Shown: piece after piece, positions 1 through 7,110 of the stretch
How positions within the stretch are numbered: the stretch's first letter is position 1
How the letters are laid out: each line of letters starts with the position of its first letter
NCBI RefSeq assembly: GCF_003171715.1
Contig: NZ_QGHL01000008.1
Coordinates: forward strand, 310,001-374,000
DNA: 64,000 bases
Source: Novosphingobium meiothermophilum
GTDB taxonomy: Bacteria > Pseudomonadota > Alphaproteobacteria > Sphingomonadales > Sphingomonadaceae
Reading direction: 5' to 3'
Translations under genes and position numbers: made by a program
Notes under the pieces: generated by a model
What the model was told of the DNA's origin: nothing
What the model saw: the letters and a program-made list of their open reading frames with translations, nothing else
The model's database searches: none

Positions 1-1393
1 CCAGTGCCGGGCCAGCCTCGGCCATATCGCGCGGCTGGACCACGGCCACCACCTTTTCGCCCATATCCGGATCAGGCGCGCCGATCACGGCCACGTCGGC
101 CACCTTGGGGTGCGTGACCAGCAGGTTCTCGATCTCCTGCGGGTAGATATTCACCCCGCCGGAAATGATCATGAAGCTCTTCCGGTCGGTCAGGAACAGA
201 TAGCCGTCCTCGTCCACCCAGCCCACATCGCCAAGGCTCGTCCAGCCGTGCTTGTTGGTGGCATCGCGGGTCTTTTCAGGGTCGTTGTGGTAGCTGAAGG
301 GGCTTCCCCCTTCGAAGAAGACCTGCCCTTCGGTGCGCGGCGGCACCTCGTCGCCGTTTTCGTCGCAGATGCGGATCGTGCCCAGCAGCGCGCGGCCGAC
401 CGATCCGGGGCGCTGCAACCATTCCTCGCTGGAAATAAAGGTGAAGCCGTTGCCTTCGGTCCCCGCATAGTATTCGCGCACGATCGGGCCCCACCAAGCA
501 ATCATTGCCTGTTTGACCGGAACCGGACAGGGCGCGGCAGCGTGGATGGCGCATTTCAGGCTGGATGTGTCATATCTGGCGCGCACCTCGTCGGGCAGCT
601 TGAGCATCCGCACGAAATGCGTGGGCACCCACTGGCTGTCTGTCACCTTGTATTTCTCGATCAGTTGCAGGGCGTGTTCGGGATCGAACTTCTCCATCGC
701 CACCACGGTGCCGCCCATGCGATGGATGGTCATGCACCAGCGCAGCGGGGCTGCATGATAGAGCGGCGCGGGCGAAAGATAGACCGCGTCTCCGGTAATC
801 CCGAATGCCTGCGCGGCAATGCCGATGAGCGAATTGACTGCGCCGATTTCCGGGTCTTCGGGCAGGGGAATGCGCACGCCCTTCGGCTTGCCGGTCGTGC
901 CGGAAGAATAGAGCATGTCGCATCCCGCGCGCTCGTCTGCAATCGGTGTATCGGGCATGGTGGCAAGCGCCGCATCAAGCGACATCGGCCCATCGGTGTC
1001 GAAGCGCAGTTGCGGCACTTCCGGGGCCAGCCTTGCCACTTCGTCCAGCACCGGGGCGGTATAGGCCGATCCGATCAGCAGGCGGCTGCCGCTGTCCCTG
1101 GCGATGTAGGCGATTTCGGGTGCGGCGAGCCGGCTCGATACCGCCACATAGACAAGACCCGCGCGCTGCGCTCCCCAGGCAAGCGCAAAGTAGTCTGCCC
1201 GGTTTTCAAGGCACAGCGCGATGGTATCGCCGATCTCAAGGCCCCTTGACCGCAGAAGCTGGGCGAAGCGGTTCGATGCGGCATCAAGTTCGGCGTAGGT
1301 CAGCATCTTGCCGCTGCCGCCCATGATGACCGCCGGACGGTGGGGATTGCGCGCGGCATGGAACTTGGGGTGGAAGTGCGCCTGGGGTTGCAC
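1..1393 (-). CDS. Acyl-CoA synthetase (AMP-binding), 3' end cut by the window
   Basis: This is an ANL-superfamily enzyme that activates a carboxylic acid to its acyl-adenylate and then acyl-CoA in the cytoplasm. The AMP-binding P-loop motif YSSGTTGKPKG starts near residue 162. The later motifs YYAGTEGNG, the GWTSLGDVGW-type hinge region and the C-terminal GGVNIYPQEIE segment are all readable in the same frame. The start is taken as GTG at 1393, preceded by a GAGAGGA ribosome-binding site, giving at least 464 codons; the end of the C-terminal subdomain lies beyond base 1. It diverges from the methyltransferase-like gene at 1608. The fatty or aromatic acid substrate cannot be told from the sequence. 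Confidence 0.9.
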   Translation of the reverse strand, partial: MQPQAHFHPKFHAARNPHRPAVIMGGSGKMLTYAELDAASNRFAQLLRSRGLEIGDTIALCLENRADYFALAWGAQRAGLVYVAVSSRLAAPEIAYIARDSGSRLLIGSAYTAPVLDEVARLAPEVPQLRFDTDGPMSLDAALATMPDTPIADERAGCDMLYSSGTTGKPKGVRIPLPEDPEIGAVNSLIGIAAQAFGITGDAVYLSPAPLYHAAPLRWCMTIHRMGGTVVAMEKFDPEHALQLIEKYKVTDSQWVPTHFVRMLKLPDEVRARYDTSSLKCAIHAAAPCPVPVKQAMIAWWGPIVREYYAGTEGNGFTFISSEEWLQRPGSVGRALLGTIRICDENGDEVPPRTEGQVFFEGGSPFSYHNDPEKTRDATNKHGWTSLGDVGWVDEDGYLFLTDRKSFMIISGGVNIYPQEIENLLVTHPKVADVAVIGAPDPDMGEKVVAVVQPRDMAEAGPAL

Positions 1394-1451
1394 GGCCTCG
1401 TCCTCTCTCGTTCTTCGTGTGGCAGATTCGCCCTGCCTGCTTCGGCCAAAG

Positions 1452-1469
1452 CTTAATCGATCGGTTAAG
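1452..1469. promoter_or_regulatory. Near-perfect 18-bp palindrome in a divergent promoter region
   Basis: CTTAATCGATCGGTTAAG is a dyad with only one mismatched pair (positions 6 and 13). It sits between the acyl-CoA synthetase start (1393, minus) and the methyltransferase-like start (1608, plus). Its size and position fit an operator for a dimeric repressor, but no regulator is adjacent. Confidence 0.35.
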
Positions 1470-1607
1470 GGGTGCAACCGCCATTTGCGCCTTCGCTGCC
1501 GGGCAGCAACAGCAATTCATGCCGGATTCCCTCAGGTTGCGCGCATCGGGCAAGCGGCCTACGGACGGGCCAACCCGTTCCGGGACATTTGCGAGAAGGC
1601 CAGCCCC

Positions 1608-2291
1608 ATGATTGCACGCGAACTTCTTGGCACGGCGCAGGTGCCCGGCGGTGAGGAACTGCGGCTCTACCGCCATGATCGCGATTTCATGATTGTGCTG
1701 GGTGCTAATGAACTGATGAGCACCCGCCAGAACGGCTCGGAAATCGCGCTGGCAACGCAAAGCATCGCCCGCATCGCGAGGGCGCAGCGCCCTGCCCTGC
1801 TGATCGGCGGCTACGGCATGGGCTTCACGCTGCGCGCCGCGCTGGAAAAGCTGCCCGCCGATGCGCAGGTGACGGTTGCCGAACTCGTGCCCGAAATCAT
1901 CCAGTGGGCAAGAGGGCCGATGCAGGCGCTTGAGGCAGGATGCCTTGATGATCCGCGCGTGCGGCTGGTCATGGCTGATGTGGCCGATGTGATTTCAGCC
2001 AATGCCCTTCCGGTGGGCGGCACCGGCTACGATGCGATCCTGCTGGATGTCGACAACGGCCCTGACGGCCTTGTGCGGCAGGGCAACAACCGGCTCTATT
2101 CGATGCGTGGCCTGCGCACCGCGATGGATGCACTGCGCCCCGGCGGTGTGCTGGCGATCTGGTCTGCCGCGCGCGACGCCAATTTCACCCAGCGGCTGAA
2201 AGCGGCGGGCTTTGTGGTTGAAGAAGTGGAAGTGCGCGCCCGCACCAATGGCAAGGGCGCAAAGCACGTGATCTGGTTCGCAACGGTTTAG
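1608..2291 (+). CDS. Spermidine-synthase-like SAM-binding protein
   Basis: A 227-residue Rossmann-fold protein of the spermidine synthase/methyltransferase type. Visible motifs are the glycine-rich SAM motif GGYGMGFT near residue 66, an acidic residue ending the second strand (VAELVPE), and LLDVDNGP at about the position of the catalytic-loop aspartate in spermidine synthases. The N-terminal beta domain of true spermidine synthases is short here. ATG 1608 was chosen because GAGAAGG lies 8-14 bases upstream and similarity to the fold starts there; the frame is open further upstream but that part does not look coding. The substrate is unknown. It is not obviously in an operon. Confidence 0.75.
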   Translation: MIARELLGTAQVPGGEELRLYRHDRDFMIVLGANELMSTRQNGSEIALATQSIARIARAQRPALLIGGYGMGFTLRAALEKLPADAQVTVAELVPEIIQWARGPMQALEAGCLDDPRVRLVMADVADVISANALPVGGTGYDAILLDVDNGPDGLVRQGNNRLYSMRGLRTAMDALRPGGVLAIWSAARDANFTQRLKAAGFVVEEVEVRARTNGKGAKHVIWFATV

Positions 2292-2292
2292 C

Positions 2293-2982
2293 TTATGCCC
2301 CGCTCAGCTTGCGCCGCAGCAGACGGCGGACCAGCCACGGCTCCAGAAAGCGGCCGACCAGATAGAGAATGACGAAGAAGCCCGCGAAGACATAGGCTGC
2401 CGTGGCCGAAGGCTTGCGCTTGCGGCTGCCGCCTTCGCCGTCCTTTGGCTTTTCCGGCGCAGGCGCGCCCAGCATCTTGTCGATGGGGTGCAGTTCCAGA
2501 ACCTTCTTCTCGTCCTTCTTGGCCTTCTCCGGCTCGGCCTTGGCTTTCGCTTCGGCCTTGGCCTTCTGGTATTCCCCGGCGGCCAGGGTGATCTGGCCAA
2601 AGCCGATGAACAGCAGCGGCAGCAGGAAGCAGAACAGCAGGATCCGGCTGGTCAGCCGGTAGCGCACAACCGGCCCGGCAGCGCCCACATCAACCGCAAG
2701 CGTGCCCTTTTCGAACGCTGAGAGCGTGTCCTGCGCCGCAGGATCTTTCTTGGCATAGTGCAGCGTGCCGGCTTCGCGCACATAGCTGGTGCGCGGCGCT
2801 TCGGCAAAGATCGGTTCGATCCGGTCCAGCGCTTCATCAGCGCTCAGCCCGTCCGGCAGGGGAACTTCGCCGCGCGCCGTCCAGATCCAGTCGATCAGCC
2901 GAAGGTTTCCGCCGTCCCTGACAGTGCGCTGTTCGCCGCCGCTGATGGGTGTCGCAGATTCTGGCCAGGCCGATGATGCCAC
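2293..2982 (-). CDS. Uncharacterised two-TM membrane protein
   Basis: A 229-residue protein that I do not recognise. About 110 residues at the N terminus are soluble and mixed in composition. A first membrane helix (ILLFCFLLPLLFIGFGQ) follows, then a highly charged Lys/Ala/Glu linker, probably helical, and a second helix (AYVFAGFFVILYLVGRFL) before a basic tail. It begins only 5 bases after the stop of the desaturase-type gene upstream, so the two are almost certainly co-transcribed, which suggests a partner or accessory role for that membrane enzyme. The link is inferred from context only. Confidence 0.7.
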   Translation of the reverse strand: MASSAWPESATPISGGEQRTVRDGGNLRLIDWIWTARGEVPLPDGLSADEALDRIEPIFAEAPRTSYVREAGTLHYAKKDPAAQDTLSAFEKGTLAVDVGAAGPVVRYRLTSRILLFCFLLPLLFIGFGQITLAAGEYQKAKAEAKAKAEPEKAKKDEKKVLELHPIDKMLGAPAPEKPKDGEGGSRKRKPSATAAYVFAGFFVILYLVGRFLEPWLVRRLLRRKLSGA

Positions 2983-2987
2983 GTCGC

Positions 2988-3995
2988 TTACTCCGCCGGG
3001 ATTGCAGCGTGATCGTCAAATCCGCCAGTGGTAGTGCGGCGGCCAAGGCGCGCCCTGATCGATTTCCATCCTTCCGAGAAGGGGAAGTGCATGGCCTCGC
3101 GGATCGACATGCGGCGGCCGCCTTCCATGCCCAGCAGTTCCGCTTCGCCATCCACGCAGGTTCCGAAGATGCGGTCGATGAAGATCCACGTGCCCGAATA
3201 GTTGCTGCGGCTCGCCTCGTAGTCCTGCGAATGGTGCACGCTGTGATGTTCGGTGGTGTTGAAGATGAATCGCCACCATGCAGGCGTGTTGAAGCGCACG
3301 TTGATGTGCTGATAGGTGCTCACCGCCATGCCGAAGGTGCCGGCCAGCAGGAAGGCCCGCGGCAGAAAGTCGAAGAACCCGCCGATGCCCAGTCCGATCA
3401 GGAACAGTTCCACCGGATTGCCGACCGCGCCCTTGTTGATGTTGAGTTGGGTGATGTAGTGGTGCGGCGCGTGGGTCAGCCACAGGGGATACCAGTTGTG
3501 CATCCCGCGGTGCATCCAGTATTGCCCGAAATCGAAAATGAACGAGATCAGGAATGCCTGCACCAGAAGCGGCAGCCCGGTGAACCAGTTCAGTTTGCCG
3601 AAGTCGAAGCTGCCCTGAATAGCGGTGATGATCGCATCCGAACCGATGAAGCTGTCAACCACGCGCAGGATGGTGTAACCCAGCCCGACATAGAACAGGT
3701 CCGTCACCAGTTCCTTCCAGGTAAGCTGCCAGCTGCGGAAGCGCGGGTTCACCCATTCCAGCGCAAGGAGGAACACCTTGAAGCCGATGCCGATATAGAG
3801 CGCGGTCGATGCCTTCGCGATGTCGTTCGGGGCATAATACCAGAACAGGATCAGCGCGAAGAGCACGGTGGGCTGGAACCACGTGAAGAAGGCTCGCTTG
3901 AAGGGGCCGCCTTCCACCTTCGGCACATTCTCCCATCCGATGGTGACGGGTGAATCCGCGCCGATGATCCGGTTGCCAACCTGAACGCCTGCCAT
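2988..3995 (-). CDS. Sterol desaturase / fatty acid hydroxylase family protein
   Basis: A 335-residue integral membrane di-iron enzyme of the fatty acid hydroxylase superfamily, which hydroxylates or desaturates lipids using O2. The three histidine boxes are intact: HRGMH at 162-166, HAPHH at 175-179 and HHSVHH at 250-255. Several hydrophobic helices flank them (for example 42-55 and 140-158). Start ATG 3995 leaves about 130 bases of upstream sequence that contains a 7-bp-arm palindrome. Sphingomonads carry several such hydroxylases, acting for example on carotenoid rings, hopanoids or ceramide acyl chains; the substrate of this one is not deducible here. Confidence 0.9.
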   Translation of the reverse strand: MAGVQVGNRIIGADSPVTIGWENVPKVEGGPFKRAFFTWFQPTVLFALILFWYYAPNDIAKASTALYIGIGFKVFLLALEWVNPRFRSWQLTWKELVTDLFYVGLGYTILRVVDSFIGSDAIITAIQGSFDFGKLNWFTGLPLLVQAFLISFIFDFGQYWMHRGMHNWYPLWLTHAPHHYITQLNINKGAVGNPVELFLIGLGIGGFFDFLPRAFLLAGTFGMAVSTYQHINVRFNTPAWWRFIFNTTEHHSVHHSQDYEASRSNYSGTWIFIDRIFGTCVDGEAELLGMEGGRRMSIREAMHFPFSEGWKSIRARLGRRTTTGGFDDHAAIPAE

Positions 3996-4034
3996 ATCGC
4001 TTTTCCCAGTAATAACAAACGGCTACTTGCGTAA

Positions 4035-4054
4035 TACTGATCTGCGAATCAGTA
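4035..4054. promoter_or_regulatory. Palindrome upstream of the desaturase-type gene
   Basis: Perfect 7-bp arms TACTGAT and ATCAGTA are separated by CTGCGA. The site lies about 40 bases upstream of the ATG at 3995, in a locally AT-rich patch. It looks like a repressor or activator operator. The identity of the regulator is unknown. Confidence 0.4.
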
Positions 4055-4121
4055 ATATCACCGTCGTTACCTGCCGCGCTGGCCCTCGGTCGTATACGCG
4101 CCGAATGACGTATGCGGGGTT

Positions 4122-4712
4122 TCACCGCAGCCCAAGGATGACCCGTTCTCCCAGAAGGCCGTCAGCGTAGCGGACGCGGACCGTATCGGGGCGGCTGCGC
4201 GCAAGCCGTTGCCACATGTCCTCGGCAATGAAGAGCCGCCCGGCCGCGATCGGCGGTGCCTGGATCAGCGGTTCAACCCGTGCCCAATGATAGAGGCCCC
4301 GCTGGCGGGTCTTCTGGCTGGTCTCAAGCCCGGCCAGCCGCATCGTGCTTTCGCGCTCGTCATGCAGAATGCTGCCGTTGATGCTTGGCAGAATGCCCAG
4401 CGTCCAGACCGGCCATCCCATCATTCCTGTCACCGCGCAAAGGCAGCCCACCAGAATCCGGAAGTGGCGCTGATCGTGCTGCCGTGCCGTGCGATGCCAC
4501 ACGAGTGCGGCGGTCAGCGTCGATGCGATCAGGCCCTCGAACTTCAATCCCGATCCCGGTGCGATCTGGCGGGGCCATGCTTCGCCGATGGTTACGATCA
4601 GCGCCAGTGTCAGCATAAAGGGCAGCGCGAAAGGCAGCATGATCTGCCAGGGGAGATTTCGGGCGGGGCGTTTGCCATGCCGATTGCGGCGTTCGTCCAT
4701 GCGCCCTGCCAT
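4122..4712 (-). CDS. Uncharacterised membrane protein
   Basis: A 196-residue protein with a basic N terminus followed by three probable membrane helices (about 24-44, 58-72 and 84-106). The C-terminal half is soluble and outside any family I recognise. ATG 4712 and an internal ATG at 4700 are both possible starts; the second has AGGG just upstream. It is followed by the desaturase-type gene in the same direction, but the 126-base gap with its own palindrome suggests separate control. Confidence 0.6.
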   Translation of the reverse strand: MAGRMDERRNRHGKRPARNLPWQIMLPFALPFMLTLALIVTIGEAWPRQIAPGSGLKFEGLIASTLTAALVWHRTARQHDQRHFRILVGCLCAVTGMMGWPVWTLGILPSINGSILHDERESTMRLAGLETSQKTRQRGLYHWARVEPLIQAPPIAAGRLFIAEDMWQRLARSRPDTVRVRYADGLLGERVILGLR

Positions 4713-4811
4713 AAGCCGATTCGCGTTACCGGCAGGTCAAGACTGGCAGCGCGCTGCCCGGCAAGGCTCAGGTTTCAATCACGGGCAATTCGAGACTGGA
4801 AGAAGAGCGAG

Positions 4812-4843
4812 ACAAAAAGAAAAGGGCGCCACGATCGGCGCCC
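4812..4843 (-). terminator. Rho-independent terminator of the M23 peptidase gene
   Basis: Read on the minus strand, a 7-bp GGGCGCC/GGCGCCC stem with loop GATCGT is followed by TTTTCTTTTT. It lies about 70 bases beyond the M23 stop codon. Confidence 0.8.
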
Positions 4844-4911
4844 CTTTCCGCATCCTCTCCAAGATGCAATGCGGCAGGCTTTTGCCTTGTCCGTTTGAGC
4901 CTGACTGAACC

Positions 4912-5619
4912 TTATTCTTCAGGTCCGCCCATGTGATCGTGCTCTTCCGAGGCGTAAAGCGCTTCGCCCTTGCCGTGCATGTAGGGCATGGGGTTCACCG
5001 CTTCACCGGCAACACGCACTTCATAGTGCAGGTGGGGGCCGGTCGAACGGCCGGTCGAACCGACATAGCCGATGATGTCTCCCTTGCGCACCTGCTGCCC
5101 TTCGGCAACCGCGATCCGCGACATGTGGCCATAGCGCGTTTCCATGGCAGCGCCGTGGCCAAGCTGGACATAGAGACCATAGCCGCCGAACCAGTCAGCC
5201 CTTTCGACCACGCCATCAGCCGTGGCGCGGATAGGCGTGCCGGTGGGGGCGGAAAGATCAACACCCTTGTGCGCGCGGCGGCCGCCCAGCACCGGATGCT
5301 CGCGCATGCCGAAGTTGCTGGAAAGTCGGCTGATGGCAACCGGGATCAGGGTGGGGATGGAAACTGAAGTGGGGCGGCTGGCCACGGGCTTTGCCGCAGG
5401 AAGGATGCCATTGTCGAGCTGCTGCCAGCTTGAGAAAAGGCGGCGGAACTCTTCATCGCCGCGATCAGCGGGAACGCCTGCCTTGGCAGCTTCGACGTTG
5501 CGGAGCGGGGCGGCCACATCAACAGCGGCGCTGTTGGCGAATGCCGGGGCGGAAGCGAATGCAACAACTGCCGAAAGGGCGCTGAATGCAGTCTTGAAGG
5601 CTTTGATGTTGAAGAACAT
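4912..5619 (-). CDS. Exported M23-family metallopeptidase (LytM-like)
   Basis: A 235-residue periplasmic cell-wall endopeptidase. The start is ATG 5619, because an Ala-rich Sec signal peptide (ending near APAFA, residues 24-28) follows immediately and AAGGG lies just upstream; the frame is open further upstream but does not look coding. The zinc ligands of the LytM fold are all present: HKGVD (His117, Asp121) and GPHLHYE (His196 and His198), so it should be catalytically active on peptidoglycan peptide cross-links. An intrinsic terminator follows the gene. The leader contains an unusually long hairpin at 5651-5685. Confidence 0.92.
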   Translation of the reverse strand: MFFNIKAFKTAFSALSAVVAFASAPAFANSAAVDVAAPLRNVEAAKAGVPADRGDEEFRRLFSSWQQLDNGILPAAKPVASRPTSVSIPTLIPVAISRLSSNFGMREHPVLGGRRAHKGVDLSAPTGTPIRATADGVVERADWFGGYGLYVQLGHGAAMETRYGHMSRIAVAEGQQVRKGDIIGYVGSTGRSTGPHLHYEVRVAGEAVNPMPYMHGKGEALYASEEHDHMGGPEE

Positions 5620-5650
5620 TACGACCCTTGTGACCCTTTTCTTCCGCTTT

Positions 5651-5685
5651 CCGGCTCCGGCCTTTTGCGGCCTTTGGGGAGCCGG
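5651..5685. repeat. Nested inverted repeat in the M23 leader
   Basis: Outer 8-bp arms CCGGCTCC (5651-5658) and GGAGCCGG (5678-5685) enclose inner GGCC arms (5659-5662 and 5669-5672). There is no T-tract on either strand, so it is not a standard terminator. It would form a stem in the 5' leader of the M23 mRNA, some 30-65 bases before the start codon. Confidence 0.5.
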
Positions 5686-5812
5686 TCCGCGCCAACCCAA
5701 GGCGAACCCAGCTTTGGACAGCGGACCGGATCGGCCCTGCTGCCCGGTATTTTCAGAGCTGGTCGGAAACCCCCCGCCATCTCGTGAGTTGGGGTAGGCG
5801 AGGGTGTTGCGC

Positions 5813-6622
5813 TTAGGCAACCCCTGCCATGAAATCGCGCGACAGACCGGCTGATCGACGCGCCGAGTCGTTGAACGGCGGCTTAACCACGCCGCGAAAG
5901 TGCCGTTCGACCAAGGTTTTCCAATGGCGCGGCGGCGATTCCCCGCGTTCTTCGCACACCGCGATGAAATGGGTTGTGCCAAACCGCACATGGCGGATTT
6001 CGTCGTCAAGGATTCGTTTCAGTATCCGTGCCGAGCGTTCGTCGCCCGCTGCCCGGAAGCGTTCGATCGTGAGCGGCGTCACGTCCAGCCCGCGCGCCTC
6101 CAGCACCATGGGCACCACGGCAAGCCGCGCGGCGACATCGTGCGCGGTCTCGCGCGCGGCATCCCACAGGCCGTCGTGGGCGGGCATTGCCCCGTAAAAG
6201 CTGCCCATCGTGCGCAGGCGGCGCGCCAGCAGGGCAAAGTGCATCGCCTCGTCCGCGGCAACCGAAAGCCAGTCGTCCACGAAAGTTCGCCCCATCTGTT
6301 CGCCGAACCGGCCGACTGCATCGAGCGCAAGGTCGATTGCCACGAACTCGATATGGGCCAGCGCGTGGATCAGCGCGATGCGCCCCCGTTCCGATCCGCC
6401 GCGCCCGCGCTTGGGCATCGCGGCGGGCGGGAGCAGTTGGGGCCGGGCGGGGCGGCCGGGCACATCGGGCATGGCCACGTCGAAGGCAAAGGCAAGCGCA
6501 CCTGCGCCCCAGCGCCGCACTACCTCGCGTGTAGCCATGACCTTGGCCCGCGGCTCGGCGGCCAGCATGGCTGCGCGAACCGCCTGCGCCAGAGTCTCTC
6601 CGATCCGGCCGTCTTCCCTCAT
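5813..6622 (-). CDS. DUF455 family ferritin-like protein
   Basis: A 269-residue protein of the DUF455 family, whose members have a ferritin-like four-helix di-iron fold. Carboxylate and histidine ligand motifs are visible: ALIHALAHIEFVAIDLALD in the first half, AADEAMHFALL in the middle and DDEIRHVRFG in the last third. Their spacing matches ferritin-like ExxH pairs. The reaction is not established for the family. It starts 14 bases after bcp, downstream of glnE, so glnE-bcp-DUF455 look like one transcript. Confidence 0.85.
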   Translation of the reverse strand: MREDGRIGETLAQAVRAAMLAAEPRAKVMATREVVRRWGAGALAFAFDVAMPDVPGRPARPQLLPPAAMPKRGRGGSERGRIALIHALAHIEFVAIDLALDAVGRFGEQMGRTFVDDWLSVAADEAMHFALLARRLRTMGSFYGAMPAHDGLWDAARETAHDVAARLAVVPMVLEARGLDVTPLTIERFRAAGDERSARILKRILDDEIRHVRFGTTHFIAVCEERGESPPRHWKTLVERHFRGVVKPPFNDSARRSAGLSRDFMAGVA

Positions 6623-6636
6623 GCGCCTGCGACCTG

Positions 6637-7110
6637 TCAGAGCGCCCGCGCCGCCGCCAGCACCTCTTCGGCGTGGCCCTTGACCTTCACCTTGTTCCAG
6701 ACCTGCGCGATCCGGCCATCCGGCCCGACCAGATAGGTCGTGCGCTCCATGCCCATGTAGGTGCGGCCATACATCGACTTTTCGGTCCAGATGCCGAGGG
6801 CATCGGAAACACCCCCCGTTTCGGCATCGGTGGCGAGCGGCACGGTAAGGCCGTGCTTCGCGGCAAACTTCGCATGCTTTGCGGGTGGATCCTTGCTCAC
6901 CCCCAGAACGGCCACGCCCGCAGCCTCGAAATCGGCGTGAAGTGCCGAAAAGTCCTTGTTCTCAGTGGTGCAGCCGGGGGTGTCGTCCTTGGGATAGAAG
7001 AACACGACCAGCTTGCGTCCGGCAAAGTCCGCTGCCTTAACGCTGCCGCCATCGGGCGTTGTCATCGCCATATCGGGAAACGCATCGCCCGCTCCAATTC
7101 GTCCGCTCAT
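6637..7110 (-). CDS. bcp: Thioredoxin-dependent peroxiredoxin Bcp
   Basis: A 157-residue AhpC/TSA-fold thiol peroxidase that reduces peroxides in the cytoplasm. The peroxidatic cysteine is Cys47 in FYPKDDTPGCTTEN. The position five residues on, which carries the resolving cysteine in E. coli Bcp, is not cysteine, and I see no other cysteine in the protein. It is therefore a one-cysteine type that must be recycled by an external thiol. Start ATG 7110 overlaps the glnE stop by four bases (ATGA), which implies translational coupling. Confidence 0.93.
   Translation of the reverse strand: MSGRIGAGDAFPDMAMTTPDGGSVKAADFAGRKLVVFFYPKDDTPGCTTENKDFSALHADFEAAGVAVLGVSKDPPAKHAKFAAKHGLTVPLATDAETGGVSDALGIWTEKSMYGRTYMGMERTTYLVGPDGRIAQVWNKVKVKGHAEEVLAAARAL

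Noticed and set aside
1452-1469. CtrA-binding site (TTAA-N7-TTAAC)
   Set aside because: The two TTAA half-sites are separated by 8 bases, not 7, and the flanking gene pair is not a typical CtrA target.
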